Source: Streptococcus downei MFe28 (GTDB lineage: Bacteria > Bacillota > Bacilli > Lactobacillales > Streptococcaceae). Taken from it: 64,000 nucleotides of DNA. The DNA is taken from the NCBI RefSeq assembly GCF_900459175.1, contig NZ_UHFA01000002.1:2108001-2172000 (forward strand), written 5' to 3'. The notes under the pieces were generated by a model that saw nothing but the letters and a program-made list of their open reading frames with translations, was not told the origin of the DNA and ran no database searches. The position numbers were made by a program, and so were the translations under genes. Below are positions 8,620 to 17,637 of the stretch, one piece after another (the stretch's first letter is position 1; every line of letters starts with the position of its first letter).

Positions 8620-9029
8620 TTTAGTAACCTCATTTCTTTAAAAGCTTGGACGAAAAAGTCACTGTTTATTAAAGCTAAGCCTTGATTGATATCGCCTAAA
8701 ACCATAAGCTCATCACCTTTCTTGATCTTAAAAAGTTTTCTCGCTCGTGCGGGAATGACAATTTGGCCTCTCTCTCCAACAGTTACTGTGCCAAAGACAT
8801 ATTTACCTTCTGTAGGCTTAGACATAAAGGGTAATTCATCTCCCTTAACCAATTCGTCTAAACTAATCTCAAAAATTTCTGCCAAGCGACTTGAAGAGAT
8901 AATATCCGGTAGGCTCTCGCCCAATTCCCATTTACTAAGGGTCTGGCGAGACACTCCGACCATTTCAGCTAGTGTTTCCTGAGAATAGTCTGCCTTTTTT
9001 CTAAGTGACTGAATTGTTTTATTAATCAT
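8616..9029 (-). CDS. XRE-type regulator fused to an AbrB/SpoVT domain
   Basis: 137 residues. Residues 1-58 form an XRE helix-turn-helix (YSQETLAEMVGVSRQTLSKW). After a linker, residues 75-125 form a SpoVT-AbrB swapped-hairpin DNA-binding fold (GTVTVGERGQIVIPARARK). Two DNA-binding folds in one chain suggest binding of complex operators, probably its own promoter. It forms a two-gene operon with the downstream membrane protein. An antitoxin-like role is possible, but the partner does not resemble a known toxin. Confidence 0.82.
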   Translation of the reverse strand: MINKTIQSLRKKADYSQETLAEMVGVSRQTLSKWELGESLPDIISSSRLAEIFEISLDELVKGDELPFMSKPTEGKYVFGTVTVGERGQIVIPARARKLFKIKKGDELMVLGDINQGLALINSDFFVQAFKEMRLLK

Positions 9030-9055
9030 ACTTTTCTTACCTCTTTTTTAGATTC

Positions 9056-9084
9056 ATTATATGGGGTTTTTATTGGATATTCAA
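9056..9084 (-). promoter_or_regulatory. Promoter of the XRE-AbrB operon
   Basis: Minus strand TTGAAT (9084-9079), 17 nt, TATAAT (9061-9056), 26 nt before the regulator's ATG. Near-consensus SigA promoter. Confidence 0.7.
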
Positions 9085-9128
9085 GCAAGTATATTGGCAA
9101 AACAAACGGTTTTTGTTGATAATCGTAG

Positions 9129-9150
9129 CAAAAAAAGCCCTACAGGGCTT
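9129..9150 (-). terminator. thrS terminator
   Basis: Minus strand stem AAGCCC/GGGCTT around TGTA, followed by seven T residues, 11 nt after the thrS stop. Confidence 0.8.
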
Positions 9151-9161
9151 CTTTCACTAGC

Positions 9162-11117
9162 TTATTTAGTTGCTTCTTCGGCTGGGCGGGATTTGCGGGC
9201 AATATCAGCCTGGATGTTGTCTACAAACTCATTCAGGCTTTCAGTATGGGTTTGCTTGCTACCATAGCGGCGGACATTGACCGACTTGTCAGCCATTTCT
9301 TTATCGCCAACAATCAATTGATAAGGAATTTTGTGCGTTTGACTTTGACGAATCTTATACTGCATCTTTTCGTTACGTTCGTCAACATCGACACGCACAC
9401 CATGATTACGGAGTTCCTTAGCTACCTCCCAAGCATAATCAGCATGTGCTTCGTTAGAAACTGGAATAACAGTAACCTGATGTGGAGCCAACCAAGTCGG
9501 GAAGGCACCCTTGTAGGTTTCAATCAGGTAAGCAGTGAAGCGTTCCATGGTTGACACGATACCACGGTGAATCATAACTGGACGGTGTTCTTCCCCATCA
9601 GCACCAATATAGGTCAATTCAAAGCGTTCAGGGAGTAAGAAATCTAATTGGATGGTTGATAAGGTTTCATCATTACCAAGAGCAGTCTTAACTTGGATAT
9701 CCAGTTTTGGACCGTAAAAGGCAGCTTCCCCTTCTGCTTCATAGTAATCTAAGCCCATATCATCCATGGCAGCCTTAAGCATGCGTTGAGATTTTTCCCA
9801 CATCTCGTCATCATCGAAATATTTATGCGTATCTGCAGGATCACGATAAGAGAGGCGGAAGCTATAATCGGTGATATTAAAATCTTCATAAACATCAATA
9901 ATCAATTGAAGGGTTTGTTTGAATTCATCTTCCACTTGATCTAGTGCAACGAAGGTATGACCATCATTGAGGGTCATTTCCCGAACCCGTTGCAAACCTG
10001 ACAGCGCCCCAGATTTTTCATAACGGTGCATCATACCAAGTTCCGCAATCCGAATTGGCAATTCACGGTAAGAATGCACGTGATTTTTATAGACTTGAAT
10101 GTGGTGGGGACAGTTCATTGGACGCAGAACGAATGCTTCACCGTCACCCATATCCATGGTTGGAAACATATCTTCACGGTAGTGATCCCAGTGACCTGAA
10201 GTCTTATAGAGGTCAACGGAAGCAATCGGTGGCGTGTAAACGTGTTGGTAACCAGAGGCCACTTCACGGTCTGTGATGTAGCGCTCAATGGTACGACGAA
10301 TAGTAGCCCCATCTGGCAACCAGAAAGGCAAGCCTTGTCCAACTTCTTGTGAAATCATAAAGAGGTCAAGTTCCTTACCGAGCTTACGGTGATCGCGTTC
10401 CTTGGCTTCTTCCAGGCGCTTGAGGTAGGCCTTAAGGTCCTTCTTATCAAACCAGGCCGTACCGTAAATCCTTTGCATCATGGCATTATCGCTATTTCCA
10501 CGCCAGTAGGCACCAGCCACATTCAATAGATGAAAAACTTGGATGCGGCCAGTTGATGGGACGTGAGGACCACGGCAGAGGTCCACGTATTCCCCCTGAC
10601 GGTAGATGGTCAGACCACCAGCATCTTCCGAGTGTTCTTCAATCAATTCCAATTTGTAAGGGTCGTTCTTGAAGATTTCCCGAGCCTGGTCCTTGGTCAC
10701 TTCCTCCCGAATGGATGGGAAGTTTTCCTTGACGATCTTCTTCATTTCTTCTTCGATCTTTGGTAGATCTTCATTGGAAATTTGACCAGCCCCATTATCG
10801 GTATCATAGTAGAAGCCATCCTCAATAGCTGGACCGACACCTAGATGAATATCTGGGAAAAGGCGACGAGCTGCTTGGGCAAAGAGATGGGCAGCAGAGT
10901 GGCGCAAAATTCCTAGAGCATCTTCGTGGTCGGGTGTCACGATTTCCAGGCTACCATCTTGGGTGATTGGCCGAGTCGTATCAATCAGTCTATCGTTGAG
11001 TTTCCCAGCCAAGGCTTTTTTAGCCAGAGAATTGGAAATAGTTTGAGCAATCTCAAAGGTTGTGATGCCAGATTCAAATTCTCGAACAGCACCATCAGGA
11101 AAAGTAATCTTGACCAT
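9162..11117 (-). CDS. thrS: Threonyl-tRNA synthetase
   Basis: 651 residues from the ATG at 11117, chosen because AAGGAGG lies 4-10 nt upstream and homologues begin MVKITFPDG; an in-frame longer reading (to 11204) would run through the T-box terminator and is not used. Domains: TGS (1-63), second editing-type domain with HSAAHL, class II catalytic core with zinc ligands (MNCPHH) and motif 2/3 signatures, and C-terminal anticodon-binding domain ([15 protein letters not shown]). Charges tRNA(Thr) in the cytoplasm. Expression is controlled by the T-box leader upstream. Monocistronic, with its own terminator. Confidence 0.97.
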   Translation of the reverse strand: MVKITFPDGAVREFESGITTFEIAQTISNSLAKKALAGKLNDRLIDTTRPITQDGSLEIVTPDHEDALGILRHSAAHLFAQAARRLFPDIHLGVGPAIEDGFYYDTDNGAGQISNEDLPKIEEEMKKIVKENFPSIREEVTKDQAREIFKNDPYKLELIEEHSEDAGGLTIYRQGEYVDLCRGPHVPSTGRIQVFHLLNVAGAYWRGNSDNAMMQRIYGTAWFDKKDLKAYLKRLEEAKERDHRKLGKELDLFMISQEVGQGLPFWLPDGATIRRTIERYITDREVASGYQHVYTPPIASVDLYKTSGHWDHYREDMFPTMDMGDGEAFVLRPMNCPHHIQVYKNHVHSYRELPIRIAELGMMHRYEKSGALSGLQRVREMTLNDGHTFVALDQVEDEFKQTLQLIIDVYEDFNITDYSFRLSYRDPADTHKYFDDDEMWEKSQRMLKAAMDDMGLDYYEAEGEAAFYGPKLDIQVKTALGNDETLSTIQLDFLLPERFELTYIGADGEEHRPVMIHRGIVSTMERFTAYLIETYKGAFPTWLAPHQVTVIPVSNEAHADYAWEVAKELRNHGVRVDVDERNEKMQYKIRQSQTHKIPYQLIVGDKEMADKSVNVRRYGSKQTHTESLNEFVDNIQADIARKSRPAEEATK

Positions 11118-11157
11118 AGTGGCCTCCTTATGATTTTTATAATGTTTACCAAGGCAG

Positions 11158-11372
11158 AAAAATAGCCTCACCTCCAAAAAGGACGCAAGACTACGTGGTA
11201 CCACCTTAGTTCGTCAATAGCCAAGCTATTGACCTTGTGTTTGGCTTTAAGGGAGCCACCCTTCTATGTTTCCATAAAAACAGGGAAGGAGTATTTCTTG
11301 ATAGACCTGTGCTTTTCCAGCGACCAAGCACTCTCTAAAAAGTCAAACACAAAAAACATATCTTCGATTTTT
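11158..11372 (-). promoter_or_regulatory. T-box leader of thrS with intrinsic terminator
   Basis: The minus-strand leader contains a distal stem I segment (AGAGAGTGCTTGG...AAAAGCAC), the T-box core TAAGGTGGTACCACG (about 11206-11192), and a 13-bp terminator TAGTCTTGCGTCC/GGAGGTGAGGCTA ending in TTTTT (11193-11158). The T-box core would pair with the acceptor end of uncharged tRNA(Thr) to block the terminator. I could not assign the threonine specifier codon with confidence. Confidence 0.9.
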
Positions 11373-11400
11373 ATTATAACAGGAAGAAGGAAATTTTCAA
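11373..11400 (-). promoter_or_regulatory. Promoter of the thrS T-box transcript
   Basis: Minus strand TTGAAA (11400-11395), 16 nt, TATAAT (11378-11373), immediately ahead of the T-box leader. Confidence 0.75.
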
Positions 11401-11436
11401 GTTCTAGTGGAAATTTCTACGGCAGATGGACAAAAA

Positions 11437-11889
11437 TTATTGTAGATATAATAAAACTAACAAGGTAATTGGAATTAGGAAATCCGGAAGGATGATGACA
11501 ACATTACCAGCATTGGTATTATGACTAATAATCAATTCTCTGATATGATTGATGCCAGCCCCAATTAGAAAAAAAGAGAGAACAATTAATAGAGGTAGAG
11601 AATTTTGTCCATTATTGGACAAGCCACAGTAGACCCCACTAACTCCAATTCCCAAAGTTATCAGACCAAGCTCTTTCTGAAAGCCATTGGAAGTCCAACC
11701 TATTGACCGAGCTACCCTCTCACTAAAGATAAAATGTCCAAGAAATCCAAAGACCCCAAAAAAACCAATACCAAAGACCAGGTGGGCCTGTAAAAGACTA
11801 GTAACCAGACCTTTTTCTGGAAAAATAAAAGCAATCCTAAAATCCAACTGATCACATATGAAATAATGTAGGCCATTTTTTATTATCAA
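11437..11889 (-). CDS. Small membrane protein, DUF6790-like
   Basis: 150 residues with four hydrophobic segments. The loop FSERVARSIGWTSNGFQKELG resembles the ExxAxxIGW...FQxE signature of DUF6790 proteins (from memory). Function unknown. It lies between the thrS promoter and the glycosyltransferase pair on the same strand; no clear ribosome-binding site is seen at the first ATG, so the start is uncertain. Confidence 0.55.
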   Translation of the reverse strand: MIIKNGLHYFICDQLDFRIAFIFPEKGLVTSLLQAHLVFGIGFFGVFGFLGHFIFSERVARSIGWTSNGFQKELGLITLGIGVSGVYCGLSNNGQNSLPLLIVLSFFLIGAGINHIRELIISHNTNAGNVVIILPDFLIPITLLVLLYLQ

Positions 11890-11927
11890 CCTTCTAATGA
11901 TCCGTTCTACGGTTTAAAATTAGGCAC

Positions 11928-13262
11928 TTAGCCCAAGAAATCTCTAATGGATTTAACCATCCTGACAGGGGCCTTGACCACCTTGCGAGAGGTTTTGACT
12001 GTGGTCTGAACCGCCTTCTTTGGTAGTCGAACAGCTGACTTGACCAGGCGGACTGAGCGGTCGGTTGGACTGCCCTCGATTGTTAGAGAGAATTTATCAG
12101 CCTTGTTGGTGGAATAGGAAATGAGGACATCCAGATAAAATTCATAGACGGATTGGCCAAAATGCTCTGCTGAAACTTCGTAACGCTTACGTTGCAACTG
12201 CTCCTGGGTCAAATCAGGAGTCAGGGCAATGGCATCCAAGATGGTGTCAGCTATATCAATATCATTATAGAAGAGGCTACCAAACATTCGATTGGTAATC
12301 AGATCATCTAGATAGGGATTGCCATGGGCAATGATGGGGGTCCCCATAGCTAGGCTTTCGATGTAGGTCAAGCCCTGGGTCTCGCTGGTCGAAGCTGAGA
12401 TGAAAAAGTCAGCCGCCTTATAATAGACCTCGGTTTGGTCATGGGGAATCATACCCGTGAAAATCACTGCAGACCCCAGATTGAGCTCTTCTGCTTGTTT
12501 CTTAAGCTCAGGAAGATAAGGCCCATCTCCAACAACGACTAGCTTGACCCGCTGGTTCTCTGTCAGTACCTTGGGGAGGGTGGACAAGACAGCCTGAATA
12601 TTTTTCTCGGAGGAAATCCGTGACAGGCTAAGGAGCATGGTTTCATCTTGCTCAATCCCCAGATTTTCACGCAAGTCCGCCACATCTTCATCCGTCACTT
12701 GGTCGCAGGTAAAATCTTCCAAGGGAATCCCTGTTGGAATGACCCGCTTGGGAATCTTAACGCCGTAACCATCCAGCAGATTCAAGACAATCCGACTAGG
12801 GCAAACGACCCCATCTAAATCTTTAAGATAGCCTCGCATGATGTATTTGACCATGCTGGGACGAATGAGCCGCCCCTTGGCAATGTAATCCACATAATCC
12901 TCGTACTGGGTGTGATAGGTGTGGACAACAGGAATATGCAGGGCAGCTCCGACCCATTTTCCCAAAAGACCCAGACTAAATTCGGTCTGGGTATGGATAA
13001 TATCTAGTTGATAATCTTTAGCAATCTTATAGGCCGTGATGACGCCACGATAGACGACCCGACGATCTGAAAAAGAAACAAAAGGAACACTAGGCAGACG
13101 AATAATGGTCGGGTCTTCAAAGCGCTTGACTCCTTTGTCTGTCCCTGTAAAAATATAGACTTCGTGCCCCTTTTTTTCCAGCTGATCCTTTAGGGTCTTG
13201 ATACTGGTTGCCACGCCCGAAACCTGGGGATAGTAGGTATCGGTAAATAATCCTATTCGCAT
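11928..13262 (-). CDS. GT4 diacylglycerol glucosyltransferase (monoglucosyl-DAG synthase type)
   Basis: 444 residues from the ATG at 13262, where homologues begin MRIGLFTDTYYPQVSGV; a 10-residue longer frame would overlap the upstream gene. GT-B fold: N-terminal acceptor domain with GVATS loop and HTYHTQYEDYVDY, and C-terminal nucleotide-sugar domain with SRISSEKNIQ and the EX7E-like SETQGLTYIESLAMG. A highly basic tail (about residues 405-444, repeated K/R with V) would hold it at the inner membrane face. Members of this streptococcal pair make glucosyl-diacylglycerols that serve as lipoteichoic acid anchor and bilayer lipids. Starts 1 nt after the upstream glycosyltransferase stop. Confidence 0.85.
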   Translation of the reverse strand: MRIGLFTDTYYPQVSGVATSIKTLKDQLEKKGHEVYIFTGTDKGVKRFEDPTIIRLPSVPFVSFSDRRVVYRGVITAYKIAKDYQLDIIHTQTEFSLGLLGKWVGAALHIPVVHTYHTQYEDYVDYIAKGRLIRPSMVKYIMRGYLKDLDGVVCPSRIVLNLLDGYGVKIPKRVIPTGIPLEDFTCDQVTDEDVADLRENLGIEQDETMLLSLSRISSEKNIQAVLSTLPKVLTENQRVKLVVVGDGPYLPELKKQAEELNLGSAVIFTGMIPHDQTEVYYKAADFFISASTSETQGLTYIESLAMGTPIIAHGNPYLDDLITNRMFGSLFYNDIDIADTILDAIALTPDLTQEQLQRKRYEVSAEHFGQSVYEFYLDVLISYSTNKADKFSLTIEGSPTDRSVRLVKSAVRLPKKAVQTTVKTSRKVVKAPVRMVKSIRDFLG

Positions 13263-13263
13263 C

Positions 13264-14262
13264 TTACAACTCCATAACCTTCTGGTAAACATCTGCTAAC
13301 TGTTTAGCAACATTTTCAAGCGAACGAGTCTTAGCGACCTCATAACCTGCCACTCGCTTATCAACTTCCTTATTGATGGTGCGATAGAGACTGGCGACAA
13401 ATTCCTCGTTATCTTGACAGAGCTCAGCCGAAGACTCATCAATCCAGCCCTGATAAACAGGAATGTCCCTGAGAACAACTGCTTGGTGACTTGCCAGAGC
13501 CTCTAGGACCACAATGCCTTCGGTTTCTTCATAGGAAGGGAAGAAGAAAGCATCTGCCCCACTCATCGCCCCTTCAAAAATAGCACCCTTGAAGTAGCCA
13601 GGAAAGAGGACATTATCAGGATGATCCTTTTCAACGACCTTGCGGATATCGGCTGGAATAACCAGTTCATTGATTTTACCGAACCAGATAAAGCGAACCT
13701 CTGGCATCTGCTCGGCTACCTTGACAAAATCAAGGATGCCCTTGCGCTTGAAATAAAGTCCTGCTGAGACAACAACCTTTTGGCCTTCTTTAATCTCGAA
13801 ATAGTCTCGAAAGGCCTGCTCTTTCTCAGGGCTGGGCTGGTATTTGGCCAAATCAATCCCATTAGAAATAGCTGAAATAGGAGTGGTGACGCCATAATTT
13901 TCAATTAAAGACTTGGAATACTCAGAAGGGGTGATAATATAGTCGGCCGCCTGATAAATCTTAGTCAAATAGGTCTTGAAGACCGGTGCCACTAGGTTTG
14001 ACCCGATAAAAGAATTCCTGAAATCCTCCATGGTGGAGTGACCGTGGACAATGACCTTCTTGCCCTGCTTCCTAGAAGAATTCAGCAAAGCCAGGCTCTT
14101 TGGACCATAGGTATTGATGTGGACAATATCGTAATTATCCTTGGGGTCGGTCGTATAGGGAATGCCAGCCATCTTTAAAGCCCGCTCTTGGTGCTTGATA
14201 GCCCGACCAATACCTGATTTACTAATCAGGTGTTCACCTTCCAAATAGAGTAATACTTTCAT
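13264..14262 (-). CDS. GT4 glycolipid glycosyltransferase (CpoA/IagA type)
   Basis: 332 residues, GT-B glycosyltransferase family 4: N-terminal GIGRAIKHQERAL, mid-protein HGHSTMEDFRNSF, nucleotide-sugar domain GLYFKRKGILDFVKVA and the EX7E motif EETEGIVVLEALASHQ. Together with the downstream enzyme it forms the conserved streptococcal pair that adds one and then a second sugar to diacylglycerol; the CpoA/IagA member is linked to beta-lactam susceptibility and invasion in other streptococci. First gene of a tight two-gene operon. Which enzyme adds which sugar cannot be told from sequence alone. Confidence 0.82.
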   Translation of the reverse strand: MKVLLYLEGEHLISKSGIGRAIKHQERALKMAGIPYTTDPKDNYDIVHINTYGPKSLALLNSSRKQGKKVIVHGHSTMEDFRNSFIGSNLVAPVFKTYLTKIYQAADYIITPSEYSKSLIENYGVTTPISAISNGIDLAKYQPSPEKEQAFRDYFEIKEGQKVVVSAGLYFKRKGILDFVKVAEQMPEVRFIWFGKINELVIPADIRKVVEKDHPDNVLFPGYFKGAIFEGAMSGADAFFFPSYEETEGIVVLEALASHQAVVLRDIPVYQGWIDESSAELCQDNEEFVASLYRTINKEVDKRVAGYEVAKTRSLENVAKQLADVYQKVMEL

Positions 14263-14335
14263 AAGCTCTATTATAGCCTATTTTTGCCTAAAATTCATAA
14301 CTTACAAAAGCTAGGAGCTTAAAATCAGCCATTAT

Positions 14336-14380
14336 AAAAACCAAGGGAACTTATTCTGAGACGAAATCTCCTTGGTTTTA
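14336..14380. terminator. Hairpin with T-runs on both sides
   Basis: AAAACCAAGG (14337-14346) pairs with CCTTGGTTTT (14370-14379). It can act in either direction and insulates the glycosyltransferase operon from upstream transcription. Two more stems follow: AAGTTCCACTT/AAGTGGAACTT near 14398-14428 and GCAGACCTC/GAGGTCTGC near 14509-14541. Confidence 0.55.
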
Positions 14381-14658
14381 GTGATTTTTCCTAGACTAAG
14401 TTCCACTTCGTTATAAAGTGGAACTTGCTTTGGGAATTTAGCAAAATCAGCACGAATGGCCTAGCATTCAAGCCTGACACAAATGATTTTGACTCCAAAT
14501 AGTCAAGGCAGACCTCGGATTTAAGAACTTGGAGGTCTGCTACCGGTTATACAAGAACCCAGACTCGGCAAACTGACAGCCAAAAAAGAGGTTGGGACAG
14601 ACAGCCTAACCTCGTTACTTTTTCAACATGACGCAGTAGTTGATTTGCGATGTGGCAA

Positions 14659-14775
14659 AGTCATCTGGCTACTAAAAGTAGCCGATGACTAACAGTAAGC
14701 ACTATTGTACTTACTTAGCCACCTCACTAGCTACGCTAAAACTATCGATATTATAGTTTTAGCGTAGCGTCGTGT
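14659..14775 (+). repeat. Isolated three-hairpin cassette
   Basis: Same architecture as the cassettes inside the BOX-like elements but with different arm sequences. Hairpin 1 (14659-14690) nests AGTCATC/GATGACT and GGCTACT/AGTAGCC. Hairpin 2 (14695-14714) is GTAAGCA...TACTTAC. The spacer is TTAGCCACCTCACTA. Hairpin 3 (14730-14768) has 16-nt arms starting GCTACGCTAAAACT. GTCG follows, as in the other copies. No BOX ends are visible here. The remaining bases of 14263-14839 show no gene. Confidence 0.75.
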
Positions 14776-14839
14776 TATTTATTAATGCACATGCTAGTGA
14801 AACAGCGGTAAGGTCCCGCTCTCTCTATTAGAAAGTCGT

Positions 14840-15313
14840 CTATCTGAGTATCAAGCCACGAATGTAGTTATGACGGCGCATCCGTTTTTCCCGAGAATTG
14901 TATTCTTGAGCAGCTAGGGAAGCCAAGAGAAAAACCAAGATTTGTCCCAGATAGAGACTGGCTTGATAATTGAGCCCCAATACCAGGTCCACAATCAGGC
15001 TCAACACGGCCCAAACCATGGCGAGGTTATAGGGCAGGTAGTTGGCTAAGTTTCTCTTGATGGGTGCTCGCATATTCTTGATCAGACCAATCGCAACCAA
15101 TACAGCTACCAAGAGATTGAGAACCAGTCCAATCATAACCAAGCTAGATCCCGGCTTAAAGGGGCCTAGAGGACTAACTAGGTCTAGGGATTTTCCCCAG
15201 AATAGATGGGATAAAATACCAAAAAGCGTTAAGACAAGGGTCAAGCCTTCCATTAGAAGGAGGCCCCTGTTAGCGACGGTGTAGATGTCGCGAGTTTTTA
15301 AAAATTTAAGCAT
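14840..15313 (-). CDS. Membrane protein of unknown function
   Basis: 157 residues from the ATG at 15313, preferred over an upstream GTG (15319) because AAAGGAAA lies at better spacing. About four hydrophobic helices; a basic C-terminal tail (EKRMRRHNYIRGLILR) should face the cytoplasm. No recognised domain. The Arg/Lys-rich segment NMRAPIKRNLANYLP between helices may be a cytoplasmic loop. It lies in the same orientation as the amylase, 176 nt downstream of it. Confidence 0.6.
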   Translation of the reverse strand: MLKFLKTRDIYTVANRGLLLMEGLTLVLTLFGILSHLFWGKSLDLVSPLGPFKPGSSLVMIGLVLNLLVAVLVAIGLIKNMRAPIKRNLANYLPYNLAMVWAVLSLIVDLVLGLNYQASLYLGQILVFLLASLAAQEYNSREKRMRRHNYIRGLILR

Positions 15314-15489
15314 AATCACTTTCCTTTCTTATTACAAATCTATTATAGGAAAGATGGCGCAAAAAAAATAGCGACATTCATGTCGCCTGACACAGATGTC
15401 GCCTTTTGGCTCGCTTTTATTTCGAGAAAGTCTATTTCATTTCGCTAAACTTTAGCTTCACGTCAATCTCTAGCCTCGCTAGAGAAGCA

Positions 15490-16953
15490 TTATTGGATAA
15501 CTTCTTGGTTGACCCAGACGGAGACGGATTGACCTTGGACAGGGAAGTCTGCCCAGCCATACTGACCAATTTGAACCTGGTCAGGGCAATTATCCATGAT
15601 GTCGACAAAGGTCTTACCAGCGTTGGCACTTCCCATCTCCATCCGCTTGGAGCTGGCATCCCCATTTGAAATCACAACTGCCGAGCCATCTGGATGTTCC
15701 TCATCCCCTAGATTGACCCAACCGATACAATTGGGATCATCAAAATAATCAAGTTGCTCCCCGTAAACGTGGTTTTTACGGACATAGAGGAGGCTGTCTA
15801 GTTCGCGCTTAAAGTCCTGCTGGGCAAACTCACCAGAAATACCATAGTAATCTCCGTAGAAGACACAAGGTAGCCCCTGCTGACGCAAGAGAATGAGGGC
15901 ATAGGCAGCAGGCTTGAACCACTCTTCCACACAGGATTCCAGAGCCTGTCCTCTTTGAGAATCGTGGTTATCGACAAAGGTCACGGCAAAGGTCTCTGAA
16001 TTTTGCATCAGGCTACCTTCAAGAATCTGACTGAGATCGTAATTCTCCTTTTGCTGACCAGCTTCAAAGAGATTCATGTGAAGGACCACATCAACGAGGT
16101 CAAAAACCCCTTGGGTCTCCTCAATATAATCCAGATTGGCCTGGGCATCATTTTTCCAATATTCCGCAAAGGCATAGAGGTCAGGCTTGACTTCTTCTTT
16201 GATGTAGCTAATAAAATCGGTCATAAAGCTGGCCTTGATATGCTTGACGGCATCCAAACGAAAGCCTGAAACACCAGTCGTTTCAATGAACCACTTGACC
16301 CAGGTTTTGAGATGGTCGACCACCTCAGGATGTTCAAAATCAATATCATCAAACATGAGGTAGTCATAGTTCCCATTCTCGCTATCAACCTGACTGGTAT
16401 CCGCCCAGCCCTTATTGATACCCTGAATCATGTAAATGCCTCTTTGGTTATTGCTGGCATCATAGTCCACACCAGTGAAATGGTACCAGTGCCACTTGAA
16501 ATCACTGTAGGTATCATGGCGACCTGGAAAATCAAATTCGGTCCAAGCTTCAATCTCAAAGATTTTGGAAACCATCTCCATGCGGTTTTCAGGATTGACC
16601 TGAATAACTTCAAAGCGCTCCTTCTTGTCTCCTCCAGCCTTGTGGTTGAGGACAATATCAGCCATGGTTCGAATATCCAAGTCTTCCAAGGCCTGGATAG
16701 CTCTGAGATAGTCTTCCTTGGTCCCGTACTTGGTTGCTACGGTGCCCTTTTGGTCAAATTCTCCCAAATCATAGAGGTCATAGACCCCATAGCCCACATC
16801 ATCTGGACCGGTTCCCTTAAAGGCAGGTGGCAACCAAACCATACTGATTCCTAGGTCTTTAAGATGGCCTGCATCATCTGCCAAACGCTGCCAGTGCTGA
16901 CCATCTGCCGGCAGATACCATTCGAAATACTGCATTAATGTAGCATTTGTCAT
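15490..16953 (-). CDS. amyA: Cytoplasmic alpha-amylase (GH13_5)
   Basis: 487 residues, no signal peptide, so it acts on internalised maltodextrins or glycogen. The GH13 signature regions are intact: MADIVLNHK, GFRLDAVKHI with nucleophile D234, FAEYWKND with acid/base E264, and FVDNHDSQ with D331. The C-terminal beta domain follows. GGGGAG lies 7 nt before the ATG. The whole upstream region is a 518-bp BOX-like element beginning 17 nt from the start codon, so the promoter must lie inside that repeat. A small GCGACAT/ATGTCGC palindrome lies downstream (15372-15387). Confidence 0.93.
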   Translation of the reverse strand: MTNATLMQYFEWYLPADGQHWQRLADDAGHLKDLGISMVWLPPAFKGTGPDDVGYGVYDLYDLGEFDQKGTVATKYGTKEDYLRAIQALEDLDIRTMADIVLNHKAGGDKKERFEVIQVNPENRMEMVSKIFEIEAWTEFDFPGRHDTYSDFKWHWYHFTGVDYDASNNQRGIYMIQGINKGWADTSQVDSENGNYDYLMFDDIDFEHPEVVDHLKTWVKWFIETTGVSGFRLDAVKHIKASFMTDFISYIKEEVKPDLYAFAEYWKNDAQANLDYIEETQGVFDLVDVVLHMNLFEAGQQKENYDLSQILEGSLMQNSETFAVTFVDNHDSQRGQALESCVEEWFKPAAYALILLRQQGLPCVFYGDYYGISGEFAQQDFKRELDSLLYVRKNHVYGEQLDYFDDPNCIGWVNLGDEEHPDGSAVVISNGDASSKRMEMGSANAGKTFVDIMDNCPDQVQIGQYGWADFPVQGQSVSVWVNQEVIQ

Positions 16954-16969
16954 ATCTTTCTCCCCTTTT

Positions 16970-17487
16970 ATACTCTTCGAAAATCAAAATTTTCCCACGG
17001 GTAAAGTCACTCTATGATTTCTCATTAGAGTGACTGCGAAAACTACGATTGTAGTTTTCTATATCCCTGACTAATTTCATAAAAACTGGAATATTGACAG
17101 TTTTTACTCCATGTCGCGTCGTTAACTCACTTTGCTGTACTTACTGAGGAAAGCAAAGCTTTCCCGATTTCCAACCTCAAAAGGTCTGGGGGACCTTTTG
17201 AGCTATCTTCACTTCGTGCGATGCGGAGCAAAGTTGGTCGATTTCAACAACTTTGTGAGGTTAGTAAGGGAGCTAGGCAATCGCTATGGAGATTGCCGTT
17301 TGGGAGTAAGACAGAAGGAATTTGACAGATGTCAAAACCTTCGTTGTCTTACCCCAGCAAGGGTGACTAGCTGTCTGCTGTGCCACAAAGTGGTGCAAAG
17401 ATAGCAGACACCTACTGCGACATCAGTCACTTTAGTGACTTGATGTCATTGCTACTTTCCTCGGCTAATTCGATTTTCCTTGAATAT
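16970..17487. repeat. BOX-like mosaic element with two inverted cassettes and extra stems
   Basis: A 518-bp composite with ATACTCTTCGA at the left and a degenerate TTGAATATT end. Left half: hairpin arms AGTCACTCT/AGAGTGACT, AAAACTAC/GTAGTTTT, then AAAAACTG/CAGTTTTT. A boxB-like CTCAAAAGGTC/GACCTTTTGAG lies in the centre. The right half is the inverted cassette: CAAAGTTG/CAACTTTG, GGCAATC/GATTGCC and GACATCA/TGATGTC. Two additional nested stems sit before the last hairpin: 17306-17352 (GTAAGACA/TTGTCTTAC) and 17372-17410 (TGTCTGCT/AGCAGACA). Confidence 0.82.
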
Positions 17488-17637
17488 TATTTCTCTTTTA
17501 AAATTTTCGTCTCTTAGTTTAGCACAGCTGGCTTATTTATTAAACAAAAAAGCTAGCCAATCTGATGAGAAAAGGTCTGCCAAGACAGACCTTTCATCTT
17601 TTCTATTGAGATAAGTACTACTCAACTCGGTGCCTTT

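Noticed and set aside
8616..9029. Toxin-antitoxin pair with the membrane gene at 8206-8619
   Set aside because: The partner is a 137-residue four-helix membrane protein with no resemblance to known toxins; only the operon link is supported.
11118..11204. 29-residue N-terminal extension of thrS
   Set aside because: It would be translated from the T-box core and through the terminator; the AAGGAGG and family alignment support the ATG at 11117.
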